From contig JABRWF010000007.1 of assembly GCA_018343915.1 (NCBI GenBank), positions 1,488,001 to 1,552,000 on the forward strand: a stretch of DNA of 64,000 nt. The letters are read 5' to 3'. The position numbers were made by a program, and so were the translations under genes. Below are positions 46,839 through 58,644 of this stretch, one piece after another. Source of the stretch: Agroathelia rolfsii. Taxonomy: Eukaryota; Basidiomycota; Agaricomycetes; Amylocorticiales; Amylocorticiaceae. The notes below the pieces were generated by a model. The model was not told the DNA's origin. It made no database searches and saw only the letters and a program-made list of their open reading frames with translations. Numbering within the stretch: position 1 is the stretch's first letter; each line of letters opens with the position of its first letter.

Positions 46839-47808
46839 ATGGTCAAGAAAAAGACGTCTGATTCACAATCCAACAAAAGTACTAATCAATCCCGCACGAA
46901 TTCGTCGACTGCAACACCCGTTGTCTTTCCACCTATAAGTCCCAAGAGTGACTTAGAGTGTCATGAGCTTCTGGAAGATCAAATCATACTTATTAATGTA
47001 GGCCTCAAACCCTAAAATATTCAGAGCACAGGATCTGACTACTATCTGCGACGGCACTGGCAGAATGTCTTGACTGCAGAAGAATGCAAGCGATTCATCA
47101 GTTTCATTAACAAATTACCACTGGAATTGACGCCTCCTAAGAAGAAGGGCGAAGCAGATAGGGTCAACTGTTAGTAAACATCATGACAACAATGTAAAGT
47201 CCAATTTTCAAATACTGAAGAACATAACATCATCTATAGTGCGAATATCCTTTAATTCCCCGGATTTCGCTAGTACACTACATACTGTCCTGGGACCTCA
47301 CCTGCCACGATTTAAGGCCCCTGCAAGACTTGGGAAGAAAGTTGCTGGGACATTGAGAACTCCTCATTCGTTCAATCCGAATATTCGCCTCTATAAGTAT
47401 ACCCCTGGGCAGTATTTCGGACCCCACTACGATGATGCGGTGACGGATGCTTTGACCGGGGCGAAATCAGAATGGACATTGCTCGTTTATTTATCTGGAT
47501 CGGAAGATGGGGTTGAGGGAGGAGAGGTAAGGTTACTGCAAGTTGAGATTCTCATAGGATGCTCATAGTCAATCGCCAACAGACCTTGTTTCACAAAGAA
47601 GTCAGAAATAAGCCTCGCGAAACAATTACCCCACCTCTTACACAGGGTATGGCATTATTACATAGGTAAGCTCTGATCAGTTCTATCGATTATATTATGC
47701 CTCTGACTTAATGATCTTAGACATGGACATGAGTGCTTGCTTCATGAAGGATCCCCGGTTAGACAGGGAACCAAATATGTTTTGCGTTCTGATCTCATGT
47801 TCAAATAA
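46839..47808 (+). CDS. 2OG-Fe(II) oxygenase (prolyl 4-hydroxylase-like)
   Basis: 253 residues from exons 46839-46997, 47025-47169, 47240-47526, 47583-47665 and 47721-47808. A double-stranded beta-helix oxygenase with the metal triad visible: H164-x-D166 in YFGPHYDDAV and a distal His (about 233) in CLLHEG, followed by the 2-oxoglutarate-binding segment GTKYVLRSDLMF. Other conserved pieces are NVLTAEECKRFISFINKLPL, NIRLYKYTPGQYFGPH and EWTLLVYLSGSEDGVEGGET. There is no signal peptide, so it is probably cytosolic or nuclear, unlike secretory prolyl hydroxylases. Substrate unknown. The first intron is very short (27 nt, 46998-47024), so that junction is suspect; the true first exon may differ. 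It is convergent with RRP3 (47 bp between stop codons). Confidence 0.85.
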
Positions 47809-47855
47809 CAACAAGGAAATTATCAAGAATGATGAATGTATCAATACACTCTTGG

Positions 47856-49418
47856 TCATTTCGATCTACTTTTCTTCTTGTGTGAGGGCATTCCTGCCTC
47901 AACAACATCATCATCCCTGTCTTGATCATCTCGAGAGCCCATGTCCTTCCTCTTACGTCCGCCCCCCCTTCGATTATCTTGGTCCTTAAGCTCGTTAGCT
48001 GCAAGACGGCCGGCTTCATCTACGCGCTCTCTAAGAAGCGTCATCTCGTCCTCGTCTGTTGGCCAAAGCTCCATCTTCTTGCCAATAACGGTTTCGATGC
48101 GCTGCAGAAGCTCTACGTCGTATTGCGTGACTAACGTTATTGCCTTTCCGGAACGACCCGCACGAGCTGTTCGCCCGACACGATGGATATAGTCTTTTGA
48201 GTGTGTAGGGATGTCGAAGTTGATCACCAAGTCAACAGAAGGGATATCTAGACCTCTGTTCATATAAATTCAGAAACGTGGCCAACAAGACATGCGTAAA
48301 CGGACCTTACCGGCTTGCTACATCAGTGGCGACAAGTATTTTCCGACCTCCACTCTTAAACTTATTCAGTGCTCCCAGACGCTGGCTCTGGCTGAGCTGA
48401 CCGTGAAGCGGTACAGCTGGGAACCCTAAAGTACGTAAGATGAGAGATATTCTGATAAAAGTCAGCACGATTAGATGACGATTCGGAGAAAAGCGTAGAC
48501 ATGCCGTTGTGCATCATGAACAGTTCGCGTGAATATAATTATTGAATTTTGGGCCATCGAGTTTGCAAGGTAGACAAGATGGAGGTCTTTTTTATTCAAA
48601 GGCATGAATAGATAATATTGGAGAAGGGTAGATACGGTCTGATATCTGATGACATGAGGATCAGTAATTGAAGAAGAGTTTCCAAAAAAAAAAAAAAAAA
48701 AAAGATCTTACTTGGATGATACTTTTACTTTTGCAGGGTTAGACAAACTAGCCCGCTGCAGCTTGTCGACTTTATCCGTCATAGTCGCGGAGAACAAATA
48801 CGTTGTTCGCTCTTTCGGGATGACCTTGAGGATTTTGTCAATGATCGGCCCAAAGTCCATGTCAAGCAAACGATCAGCTTCGTCCATGACCTATTTACTT
48901 ATGAGTTTGCTGAATAGAGAAAAAAAGAGGGAAGGTCTCACAAGGTACTTCAGTTTACGCAAACTAAAACCCTTGGTGTTTTCAAGGTGGTCGTGTAAAC
49001 GACCTGGAGTCGCTACCACTATATGCGGTCTCTTTGCAAGAGCAATAGCCTGCTCAGCTCTATCTGTCCCGCCAACTATAACACAGCATCTAGCCCCCAT
49101 AGCTGCACCAAGTGCTTCAAATTGCTGGGAGATCTGATACGCCAACTCTCGTGTCGGAGCCAGTACACATGCGAAGAGACCTTCCGGCTGGTCCCATAGC
49201 TTTTGAAGAATGGGTAGAGCAAATGCAGCAGTTTTTCCAGAACCTGTCGAGGCGATGCCGATGATGTCTCTACCCTCCAAGGCATATGGCAAGGATTCTG
49301 ATTGAATAGGTGTGGGTGTGTGGAATCCGAGTTTATCTAGGGATTCAAGCAGTGGATCAATAAGCCCGAGTGATTTGAACGAAGGGGTTGATGTGCTGGC
49401 ATCTTCAGGTCCTGGCAT
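47856..49418 (-). CDS. RRP3: DEAD-box ATP-dependent RNA helicase RRP3 (DDX47)
   Basis: Nucleolar helicase needed for 18S rRNA maturation. Five exons (48942-49418, 48712-48890, 48505-48645, 48311-48451, 47856-48255) encode 445 residues. Motifs in order: [20 protein letters not shown] and TPIQ (Q motif), ASTGSGKT (I), PTRELA (Ia), GG and TPGR (Ib), [14 protein letters not shown] (II), [17 protein letters not shown] (III), [13 protein letters not shown] (IV), [38 protein letters not shown] (V) and [11 protein letters not shown] (VI). The C-terminal tail is basic ([15 protein letters not shown]). The intron at 48452-48504 needs a GC donor (CG|GCATGT) to keep the frame [16 protein letters not shown]. 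The longer open frame upstream starts at TTG; the ATG at 49418 is taken. Confidence 0.95.
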
Positions 49419-49708
49419 AGTGGCTTCGAGTTGAAGCTGCAGCTTTTGAAGAGTGTCCGAGATAGTGTACACCGGCAATGTTCAAGTTATTCAAGTTCAA
49501 GTTCGAGTCGATAGCTTTCGAAAAAAGTCCACCGGAAGCATCCAGACTTGTATACGCCGGAAGCTGTTGTAAGGTCTACTTCAAGTTGTCACTGCTGTCG
49601 TTATAATCTTACACACTTGCTTACACCGGCAATCGTCATTTATCCTTCCATCTGCTTACCTTGATACAAAAGCTCTGTCTCACATGAACCAGCCAGCCTG
49701 AATTAATT

Positions 49709-52700
49709 ATGGCCGAGCAGAAAGTCATCGTTTCATATACGTCCTCTCCACATTACTTGGCTTCAGACACCTGGAAGCAGACATATACAGCACTTCTGGC
49801 ACAGTTGCCATTGCGCAACATTCATTGGAAATCACCAGCGAGACCTGCTCTCAGGACGATACAGGAGCTGGATATCGCGCTTATACCATTGGACAGCGTT
49901 AGAGATGACCATACTTCACAAATACCCTCCTCACTGCTTGAGAAGCCATTCCTGAATATTTATGTGACCGCTTGCGAGGTATGAATCAAATCACCTAGAA
50001 ACGATTCAAATTTACTTAGCCATCCATCCAGGACTCAGAGATTTACAAATCCTCTGTCCGAAAGCAGATCAAAGATTGGCATTCCAGTGTCACACAAAGG
50101 AAGAATCAAGAATGGTTGATAGTTCACATTGTCAATCCTGATCTTAAAGCTGGAGGAGGTGGCTTCTTAAAGATGAATCGATCCGTCTTAGATAAGATCA
50201 AGACAGATTTTAATACGGACAAGAAGGACAGGTAAATGCTACGTCTAACTTGTGTATATGCATACCAACGTATAACCTAAGATGTGTACAGCTTGCATGG
50301 TCCAGTACAATGGATACCCCAGCTGTTTGGGCCGAGACACTATCAAAAATTAAGGATGGTGTCTTGACGTCCTTCGATATTGCCGTCAGTCAAAGAGAGG
50401 AGGATATTAAACGATCCGAAAGTCAACGTGCCATGCCAGGATGGAATTTTTGTACCTTTTTCATCCTCAAAGTTCGTCTTTCTGACCCTTCTGAGACTCT
50501 CAAAGTGTTTAATATTGATCGGCTACCTACCGTAGGAGAGTTTAGCTTCTTCTTTTGCTGGCGTCCATTTGCTCGAAGATGCGTTGATCCAGTATGATGA
50601 ACTGGAAGCATCTTTCTTCCAAGCGATCCAAGAGAAGAATCTTTCGTGGTTTGGGACCCTTATTAGCCCGACACCAAAGGATGATACGCTTCCACTTCTT
50701 TCAATCACGAAGAAACCTTATCGGGATTTGATTCTTGCAAATACCATATCGATTTTCGACTTTAGAACATACTTATTAGCTCAACAGTGCAATATTTTGG
50801 GCGGGATGGGTCGAATAATTGAACTCGGGCGCAAAGCTTCTGCATTTTTGGTGGATTTTGGCCGTCGACTGAAGGAAATAGAGGTAGGGATAGATCCCGA
50901 GATACCATTTGTTTCTTGTGTTCATGCGCGCTTCAGGATGAACTTCCGCCTCATTTCATTGAATCCTGGATTTATTCCTCTTCTCTGAGCGTTGTTGATC
51001 ACTGCGACCGATTAAGCGCCTCTCGTAACTACGATGGTATCGATGTACCAGTACTTTGCGCTACGAAGGGCCAACTGCTAGAACTCGCCCGAGATCAAGT
51101 ATGCTCATATGTTGATTGCATTACCTACTCTGACCATTCAGTAGCTCGATACCATTGGAATCCGTCTAGGGTACCTGCCTGATCAGATACCCTTCAACTT
51201 GAACTCCCCATCTGCATCAAAGACTGTAGAGAATTCTTCTGGCACTATTAGCAACAGCGACCTTCTTTCCATCTTGCGCGACGAGACTGCATTTTATGAG
51301 CTTTATGTCAAGATCACGAATCGAGCCATTGAAATGTATACGAAAGCGGGCCGTAGAAAGTTTGCATTGAAGATGCATGGAAATCTTGCTGCGCTTGACC
51401 TGTGTGTCCTATCAAATTTACTTAACTCGTTTCTCATTTAATACCCAAATATTAGGCATCGATCTCGTCTATCAGCAGCTCTTCAAACCTACACTTCGCT
51501 TCCCGCCCATTATGCACCTCATGGATGGACGGCGCTCGAGTTTTTCATGCTTTCCAAGGCCATTAGTACTCATGAACAGAGCGGCAAAGCAAAGAATGCC
51601 GAGTGGATAAACATACTATTGAATTTCCTAAAGACGTTCGTTGACGAATTTCAGGAAGGATTAATTATGGCAAACGAAGACAAGACAGAATGCGCTTCTA
51701 ATTTAGTGCAGAAGCTTCATGAAGTTTCAGCAGAACTCAGTGAAGGTTAGAATCTAAACTTTTTCAATCCGAGCCATATTTGTATTTACATTCCAACAGA
51801 TCTCATATATTCTGATCATACTGCTCTCAGCATTCATGTAGAGAGCAATGCCAGGCACGCAGGAGATCGAGATGGGTCTCTCCTTGACGTTGTGGTCAAC
51901 AACAAACTTCCATGTGTATGCATCTATTCGGTACAATCACCCGGTTTGAATCTCAAAAGTATTCTTTCAGGCGATAACTTTCGAGAGCCTAGAGGTTGTT
52001 TTGATTGGGGGAGATGGAGAAAAACTTCTTTATTCAGCCTCCTTGAGCGAGATCAAGCCGCACGAGAACACTTTAGCTTTGTTTTGTGTTGTGAGTATGA
52101 AACCTATAATGGCGTATATGAACCATTATTGTAACTGTCCTTCAGACATCTCCTCCTGGAACGTATTATGTAGAGTCCAGCGAACTTCGTAGTTCGCATC
52201 TACGGATGCAATGGTCTTACCCGAAGCCAGGTTGGAAACACTCGACATTCGCTTACGGCCTTAAACACAAATCTACGCTTGTACGCATCCTGAAAGATCC
52301 CCGTGCTTTTGATGTAGACCTTCGTCAATGCGAGAAAGGTGCGTTGCAAGACCTGAACTGAAATATTCTTCTGCTTATTGCTATTATAGTCGATCTGGGG
52401 CAACCGTCGAAGCTCTCGATGTATGTAAAATCTGGCCGAAACCATGTTTCAAAAGCATCCATCAAGCTTTCCGAATCGTCAGATGTCAAATTCTTACTTT
52501 TAGACGCCACTGTTGACAACGGTATGAAACTATGAAACTATGAACTTTTCTTTTTTTTTTTTCGAAAGAAATCTAACTGCTTGATTTTGGATGTTACGGA
52601 TGTTAGGTGTTTCTATAGAGTCAACCACCGACACCTTGACGCTTTTGGACATTCCTCCTGATTCTTCAGTTTCTGTCTTTATTCCATATACCAACATCAC

Positions 52701-54227
52701 GACCAATCGGCAATTGGTATGTATCAACGCCGCGCTGGTATAGGTTCATCTCCTGACAATAAAACAGAGGATCCGTCTTGATACAGAATACTCTGTGACC
52801 GCAGAGGCTTCATTCTCGAGGTCTATCCACCTCCTGAAGCTGGTGTCCGTCGATTTACCTATATCAGTGAATGTACAGGACTACTTCCGGGGAACCAGGT
52901 CTATTAATTCGCTACTCTTCTTAAATTCGTTCTATTGAAAACGCACTTCAGGCTGTTTTCTCGCTTTACAGTGGCGACGACAACTAACCAAAGCGTCCTG
53001 GTCGCTTCTGCCCACTTGGAAGCTCCTGCTGATAACGATACATCAGTGAAAATTACAGGCTGTCGTCCGAACAAGCAACATGCTACAATTGTTATTATGT
53101 TGTCACTGTTTTTCATGTACACTTCTGGCTCATGTTTTTTGTCAGTCTGTTACTCCGTCTTTGCCAGCAAATTTCCTGTTCCACATAGATTCCAAGAATG
53201 GACCAGGTGAGTGCACGTAAAATCCCAGTCAATACCGCGTACTTACCTAAAAAGTTCGTGACCCTCTTCGTTTTCGTATCAAGTATCGTTTACTGCGCGA
53301 AGGTTCGTGATGATTTCCATCATTGTTGTTTCAATAACAAATCTCTCCGCAGAAATCGAGGCTTTGCTTCGTCACGCTTTGACAAGTATGGAAGTAGTAG
53401 ACGTAGACGAGACACTTGCTGCTATTAGAATTGCATTGGGGAAAAATTCAGCTTGGATCGATCATTATCTCGTCACCGGACAGTTGAGGCTTATGTCGGG
53501 TGTTTCTGAAGATATCATGAACGCACTGCCAAAGGTATTGGTCCTTTTTTTCGAATGCAGTGTATTGATGGCTTATATGGTTCAAGTACTCGTCAAGAGA
53601 TCTTGAGTTGTCCATTGGCTGGAATGAATTGAGTATTCCCGTCGATGTTCCACTTATGGAAGTGAGTATATATTGATGAATCACACCTGAAATAAATATA
53701 TACTAAGAGGACCTTTCAAGATTGTCGTAGGGGCGCATATTCAGATTACTTCCCCACATTCCAGTTCGCAACCACCTGCTATATATGCCGGTCAACCCAT
53801 AGCTGCCAATGTGTCAATGCACACATCGTTCCATTGGTCCTCGACAGACCATGATTCGAAGAAGACATCTGCTATGCGTTTCGATATCGGGGGGATGACG
53901 CAGGACTGGCTAATCAGTGGATACAAACGCGGGGATTTCGAAGCCACGGTATGTCTCTTGAGCGAGAAAGAGTTCTTTGTACTGACTCCAAATCAGGATG
54001 GAGGCGTGTTCAGTGTGCCAATTACGCTAGTCGCCCTCCGCCATGGACAGATGAGCCTTCCTCAAGTAACGGTAACGCCATTTCCCCAAGATGGTATTGT
54101 AACAATGGGTTCAATTGCAGCACCAAGTACCATCACACATCAGGTACATGGGGCAGAGAGAATTATAGTCTTACCCCGAGGCGGCCGAAGTACATTTGTT
54201 GTTAATTTGGGTAACGACCATGAATAG
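49709..54227 (+). CDS. TRS130: TRAPP-II subunit TRS130/TRAPPC10
   Basis: Subunit of the TRAPP-II complex, the GEF for Rab11/Ypt31 at the late Golgi. Nineteen in-frame exons encode 1,176 residues; boundaries include 49709-49978, 50032-50231, 50282-50471, 50536-50883, 50937-51098, 51145-51401, 51456-51745, 51800-51915, 51971-52090, 52146-52338, 52390-52521, 52607-52716, 52768-52898, 52952-53090, 53146-53206, 53255-53302, 53353-53534, 53587-53661 and 53721-54227. Signatures: VIVSYTSSPHYL, WLIVHIVNPDLKAGGGGFLK, RCVQLAWSSTMDTPAVWAET, KDGVLTSFDIAVSQREEDIK, LEDALIQYDELEASFFQAI, FDFRTYLLAQQCNILG, YAPHGWTALEFFMLSKAI. The C-terminal half is a set of beta-sandwich modules (LPCAITFESLEVVLIGGDG, DFGRTR-like turns, ISVNVQDYFRG) and ends GGRSTFVVNLGNDHE. 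Length fits fungal TRS130. Confidence 0.92.
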
Positions 54228-54265
54228 TGTATTACGAACTACAATTGCATGTAATATGATCGGTG

Positions 54266-55809
54266 TTAATTTTCCTTCAGATGTTTGTTCGTTAGCTTGT
54301 TCTCTAAAGGTATATGAGTTTTGCCCTCTGGATGTCCAAACCATATCCCGACTAAAAGGAGTGCATTGCAAACCAAGAGTATAGCGGAGGACAGATTGGT
54401 AGAAGGGAAAACATTCCAAGAGTACTCGATGGAAAAGAGCATCAACAATCTACATCACAAGTTTCATAAGACATCAAGAATACACTAGTGAAGTTACGCA
54501 CTTCATAAACACAGGGTATTGCGTCCGCCACATGAGGAAGGGCAGTTGTTGTGCATACCAAGAGTAGAACTGATAGTGTAACGAGCGCGCGAACAATACA
54601 CCGATAAGATTAGATGTGAATAAAATCGTGGCAATGTCTGAAAGGCATTTAGCATTGGAGTTCATTGTAAACGAACATAGCACTAACGATCTGGGGTTAC
54701 AGGAACAATGCTTGCTGGCAAGGATGGACGTCTGAGGCCTCTGCTCAGAGTCCTGAAAACGCCGCCGTCGGAACGGCACCATCGAAAAAGGCCAAATGTG
54801 ATTAGCACAGTGATTTGACCGATGAGTAATGTAAGCGCAAATGGTCGACTGATAAAAATCTGTTCATCCACAAATCTCCAGTTTACGGTCCATTTGTGCT
54901 TGAAGACACGAGAGAATTCGAACGCCAAGTTAAAATAATCCGAGGGTGCTTGTTCCAGGAAGCTTTTAGCGAGAATTCCTTGAACAAGGCCGAGAATGAT
55001 GCAGTGGTGCACGGTATGGATCAAACCCTGCATTTTGAACAGAATAACGAGAAGACCTGGGAAGTAGAGGAGGGCCGACATCTTTACTGAAACTCCCAAA
55101 CTGATGGGAATCAAGCAAGTCAAAGTAAAGAGAAAGCTGGAGGTTATTTACCTGAACAACATCGTGCCTAAATAAGGTAGCCTCGACTGGTACGACAGGA
55201 TGGCCGCCATTACGGCGAGGATGGACCAACAATCGTTAAACAATCTCAGGACAAATATGGAGTGAAGTCTTTTGCTCAGAGGCAGAAGAAGCAGGACCCA
55301 ATTAGGAATTCCTCCAGCCTTATTGTATATGGCGCAAGTCAATCCGAGAGTTACAATGTAGAGTGCTCCGTAAATTTGTTGAGCAAAGGCAATGTTATCG
55401 CCCCCGTCTGTTATGCTACGAAGAATGTGGTGTATGTGTACATGGCCGGCTGGATACCTAGGAGCAATATGTTAGGGCCTTGAAGATAGTTATTCGCATT
55501 CGCATTCTCTCTTACACTAAGGGACCAGTGGGCCCCGTGATTCGAGTGTAGTTGCGTTCGCCCAAGTCATAAAGCTTCGTCTGAATCATGTAGGTTTCCC
55601 AGTCTATTTCAGTATCTGGGAAACAACAGCGTCATTCATATGCTGCAGGATAATTGTTTAAAAAGCGGCGGACATGGTACAAATCGGATGATGACTTGGG
55701 TGAAGAGCGCGTCTGCCAGAATGACTAGACATGACATGACCCAGAAATATTGTGGCTCGGATAATAGAGAGAGCAGCCAGCGTAGGAGCGCTCTAGGAGA
55801 TGCAACCAT
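54266..55809 (-). CDS. ALG3: Dol-P-Man:Man5GlcNAc2-PP-Dol alpha-1,3-mannosyltransferase
   Basis: ER membrane enzyme adding the first lumenal mannose during lipid-linked oligosaccharide assembly for N-glycosylation. Six exons (55674-55809, 55516-55615, 55152-55457, 54688-55100, 54502-54637, 54266-54449) give 424 residues, the family size. Motifs: [18 protein letters not shown] (start of the catalytic lumenal loop), [68 protein letters not shown], which is the ALG3 signature, [20 protein letters not shown] and [11 protein letters not shown]. Around ten hydrophobic segments are present. The C-terminus is short and polar, without a clear KKXX signal (it ends KHLKEN). Its stop lies 38 bp from the TRS130 stop on the other strand, so the 3'UTRs must overlap. 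Confidence 0.94.
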
Positions 55810-56377
55810 GCTGCACAATTAAACCGCTCTTCTGAGCCGATAGTAAGAGATGGAATAGGTGTTGTGATTATGCTTGACTCAGTAGAAGCCACTGGTACCC
55901 CGTAACGCGACACGATTGCAAGAAACGAAGCTGGTTGTTACCGAACTCAAGTGATGCTATGAGAAGATGTTGTGATGCTACGCTTTGCGATTACAACCGC
56001 AACCACCATGAAAATAATATCAAGTAGCAATAGCTCAACAACTTAGACAGCGTCATCAGTTGTACTTGGGATTTTAAGTACTATTTGCAGACCATTCGTG
56101 ATTAACTAGAGGCATATATTCCGAACGAAGCGTCTACCTCTTCAGGTTCACGCATTCTCTTACTAGTAACTGGCCTAGGGAGATACTACCGTATATGATA
56201 CATCTCAGTGCATAAGCATAATTCTGTCGACCTTGGAATACCTAGTAACCGACCTATCGAATGCGGTCCATGCGATTTATTGTTCCGAGGCATGTTACCT
56301 ACTCACACCGGAACTGACGAAATTTGACTTTGATCGGCCACCGGCTTTCACAAACCTTGAAATTGCGAACAATCACC
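55810..56377. other. divergent intergenic region, ALG3 / TRM9
   Basis: About 0.57 kb shared upstream region. No site or small gene identified. Confidence 0.5.
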
Positions 56378-57396
56378 ATGCCTCAGAAAGTGACTTCTGC
56401 ACAGATCACATCCGATCCAGAGGCACATGAAAATGAGCATGTCCACAAGATTTACGAGCAAATCGCTACTCATTTCTCATCAACACGGTACAAAGTAAAT
56501 AGTCAAGCCACTCAAGCTCATAATTTTTAAATTGTGTTGAGCAAAGAATAGCCATGGCCGATCATATCCGCATTCATGTCGTCTATTCCAACAGGCTGGG
56601 TTGGCTTAGACGCAGGAACAGGAAACGGCAAATATTTACCACTCCCTCTTGATCGGCCGGGAAACATATGGACAATTGGGCTTGATCGTAGTCGGAAATT
56701 GCTCGAGATTGCCAGGAGAATGCACCCAGATGGCACAAACAAACGAGCTTTTCATGAAGTAGTATGGGGTGATGTGTTGGGAAACGGATGGAGAAAAGGA
56801 GCTTTTGTGAGTGTTGTAATTTAATGTTAGCGCCATATCTGAAGCTTCTGTATGACCATGTAAGGACTTCGCTATTTCAATAGCAACAATACATCATTTA
56901 GCAACACCAGCACGAAGACAGATGGCAGTCAAGGCAAGCATCTTCTGCTTCATGCCATACATGAATATTGATTGGACTGCAGCGTTTATTCGACGCAATC
57001 TCCCCCTATCATGGACGTATTCTTATCTACGTATGGGGAATTGAGCAAGACGAACTGTCAACACGACAACTTCCTGAGGCGGTTGATAAAGATACTGCTA
57101 CAGGTCAAGATGTTTTTGTGCCTTGGGTTCTTTCCCCTAGTCTAGCGAGAAAGAGCAGCTCCCAACCCCCACAGGAGAGTACGATATTGGGAACCGATAA
57201 TCCACCACAGATTTTCAACAGATACTATCATATGTTTGCTAAAGATGAATTGTCTCAACTCGTAATTGGCACAGCGACTGAACTAGGCATGGTAGTTGGG
57301 ATTGAAGAGGGCAAGGGTTTGAAAGGAGTAGAAATAATTCAAAGTGGATGGGAACGTTCAAATTACTTCGTCGAATTGCGATGTTGGATGACATGA
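56378..57396 (+). CDS. TRM9: tRNA (carboxymethyluridine34-5-O)-methyltransferase TRM9
   Basis: SAM-dependent methyltransferase forming mcm5U/mcm5s2U at wobble position 34 of tRNAs, working with Trm112. Four exons (56378-56494, 56552-56806, 56865-56933, 56983-57396) encode 284 residues. Family motifs: HVHKIYEQIATHFSSTRYK, PWPIISAFM, the SAM-binding VGLDAGTGNGKYLPL, IGLDRSRKLLEIARRM, DFAISIATIHHLATPARR, and GRILIYVWGIEQDE. Near the C-terminus are DVFVPW, FNRYYHMFAKDELSQLV and a final W-R-SNYFVELRCW. The third intron (56934-56982) has a canonical GC-type donor AAG|GCAAGC. It is divergent from ALG3 and converges with NAC-alpha. Confidence 0.94.
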
Positions 57397-57489
57397 TGTT
57401 CTCATATTCACTCGAGTATGGCGTTACTTGAAACAACAACATTTAATTTTGTACACGAAGATAGTAAAAACACGAAACACAAATGACAA

Positions 57490-58263
<774 letters not shown>

Positions 58264-58644
58264 CTATTGTAGTGTGAGTAGGTACTTAAAATACGTGAGA
58301 AAAGAGGGTGTGGCTAATACTTTTTCTGGTGTGATCTTTTGGTGGACTGAGTGGACAGAAAAATGGACAAGGCAACTGATCTTGATGAAGTGATTAGGTA
58401 ATCAGACGTAGCTTTGCTTCCGTTTGCGCCATGGATGTCTGTGGCTGTGTCTGTGGCTCTATAGCACTTGGAGGAGCCCTCTGGGTAAAGTGCCTGTTAG
58501 TGGCTTCATGAGTTTCAAGTTTGAAGGTGAACATCAACATCTTACTCGTCCGGGTCATCATACACCTTATTGTTAACCCGGCTCAGCGTTTGGACTTGCT
58601 CGAATCCTTGGCTGTCTTACCTCTTGATTATACCTGCTTTCGTC
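58264..58644. other. divergent intergenic region, NAC-alpha / TSC1
   Basis: About 0.38 kb. The open frame of TSC1 extends slightly upstream of the chosen ATG, so some of this may be leader or coding sequence. Confidence 0.45.
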
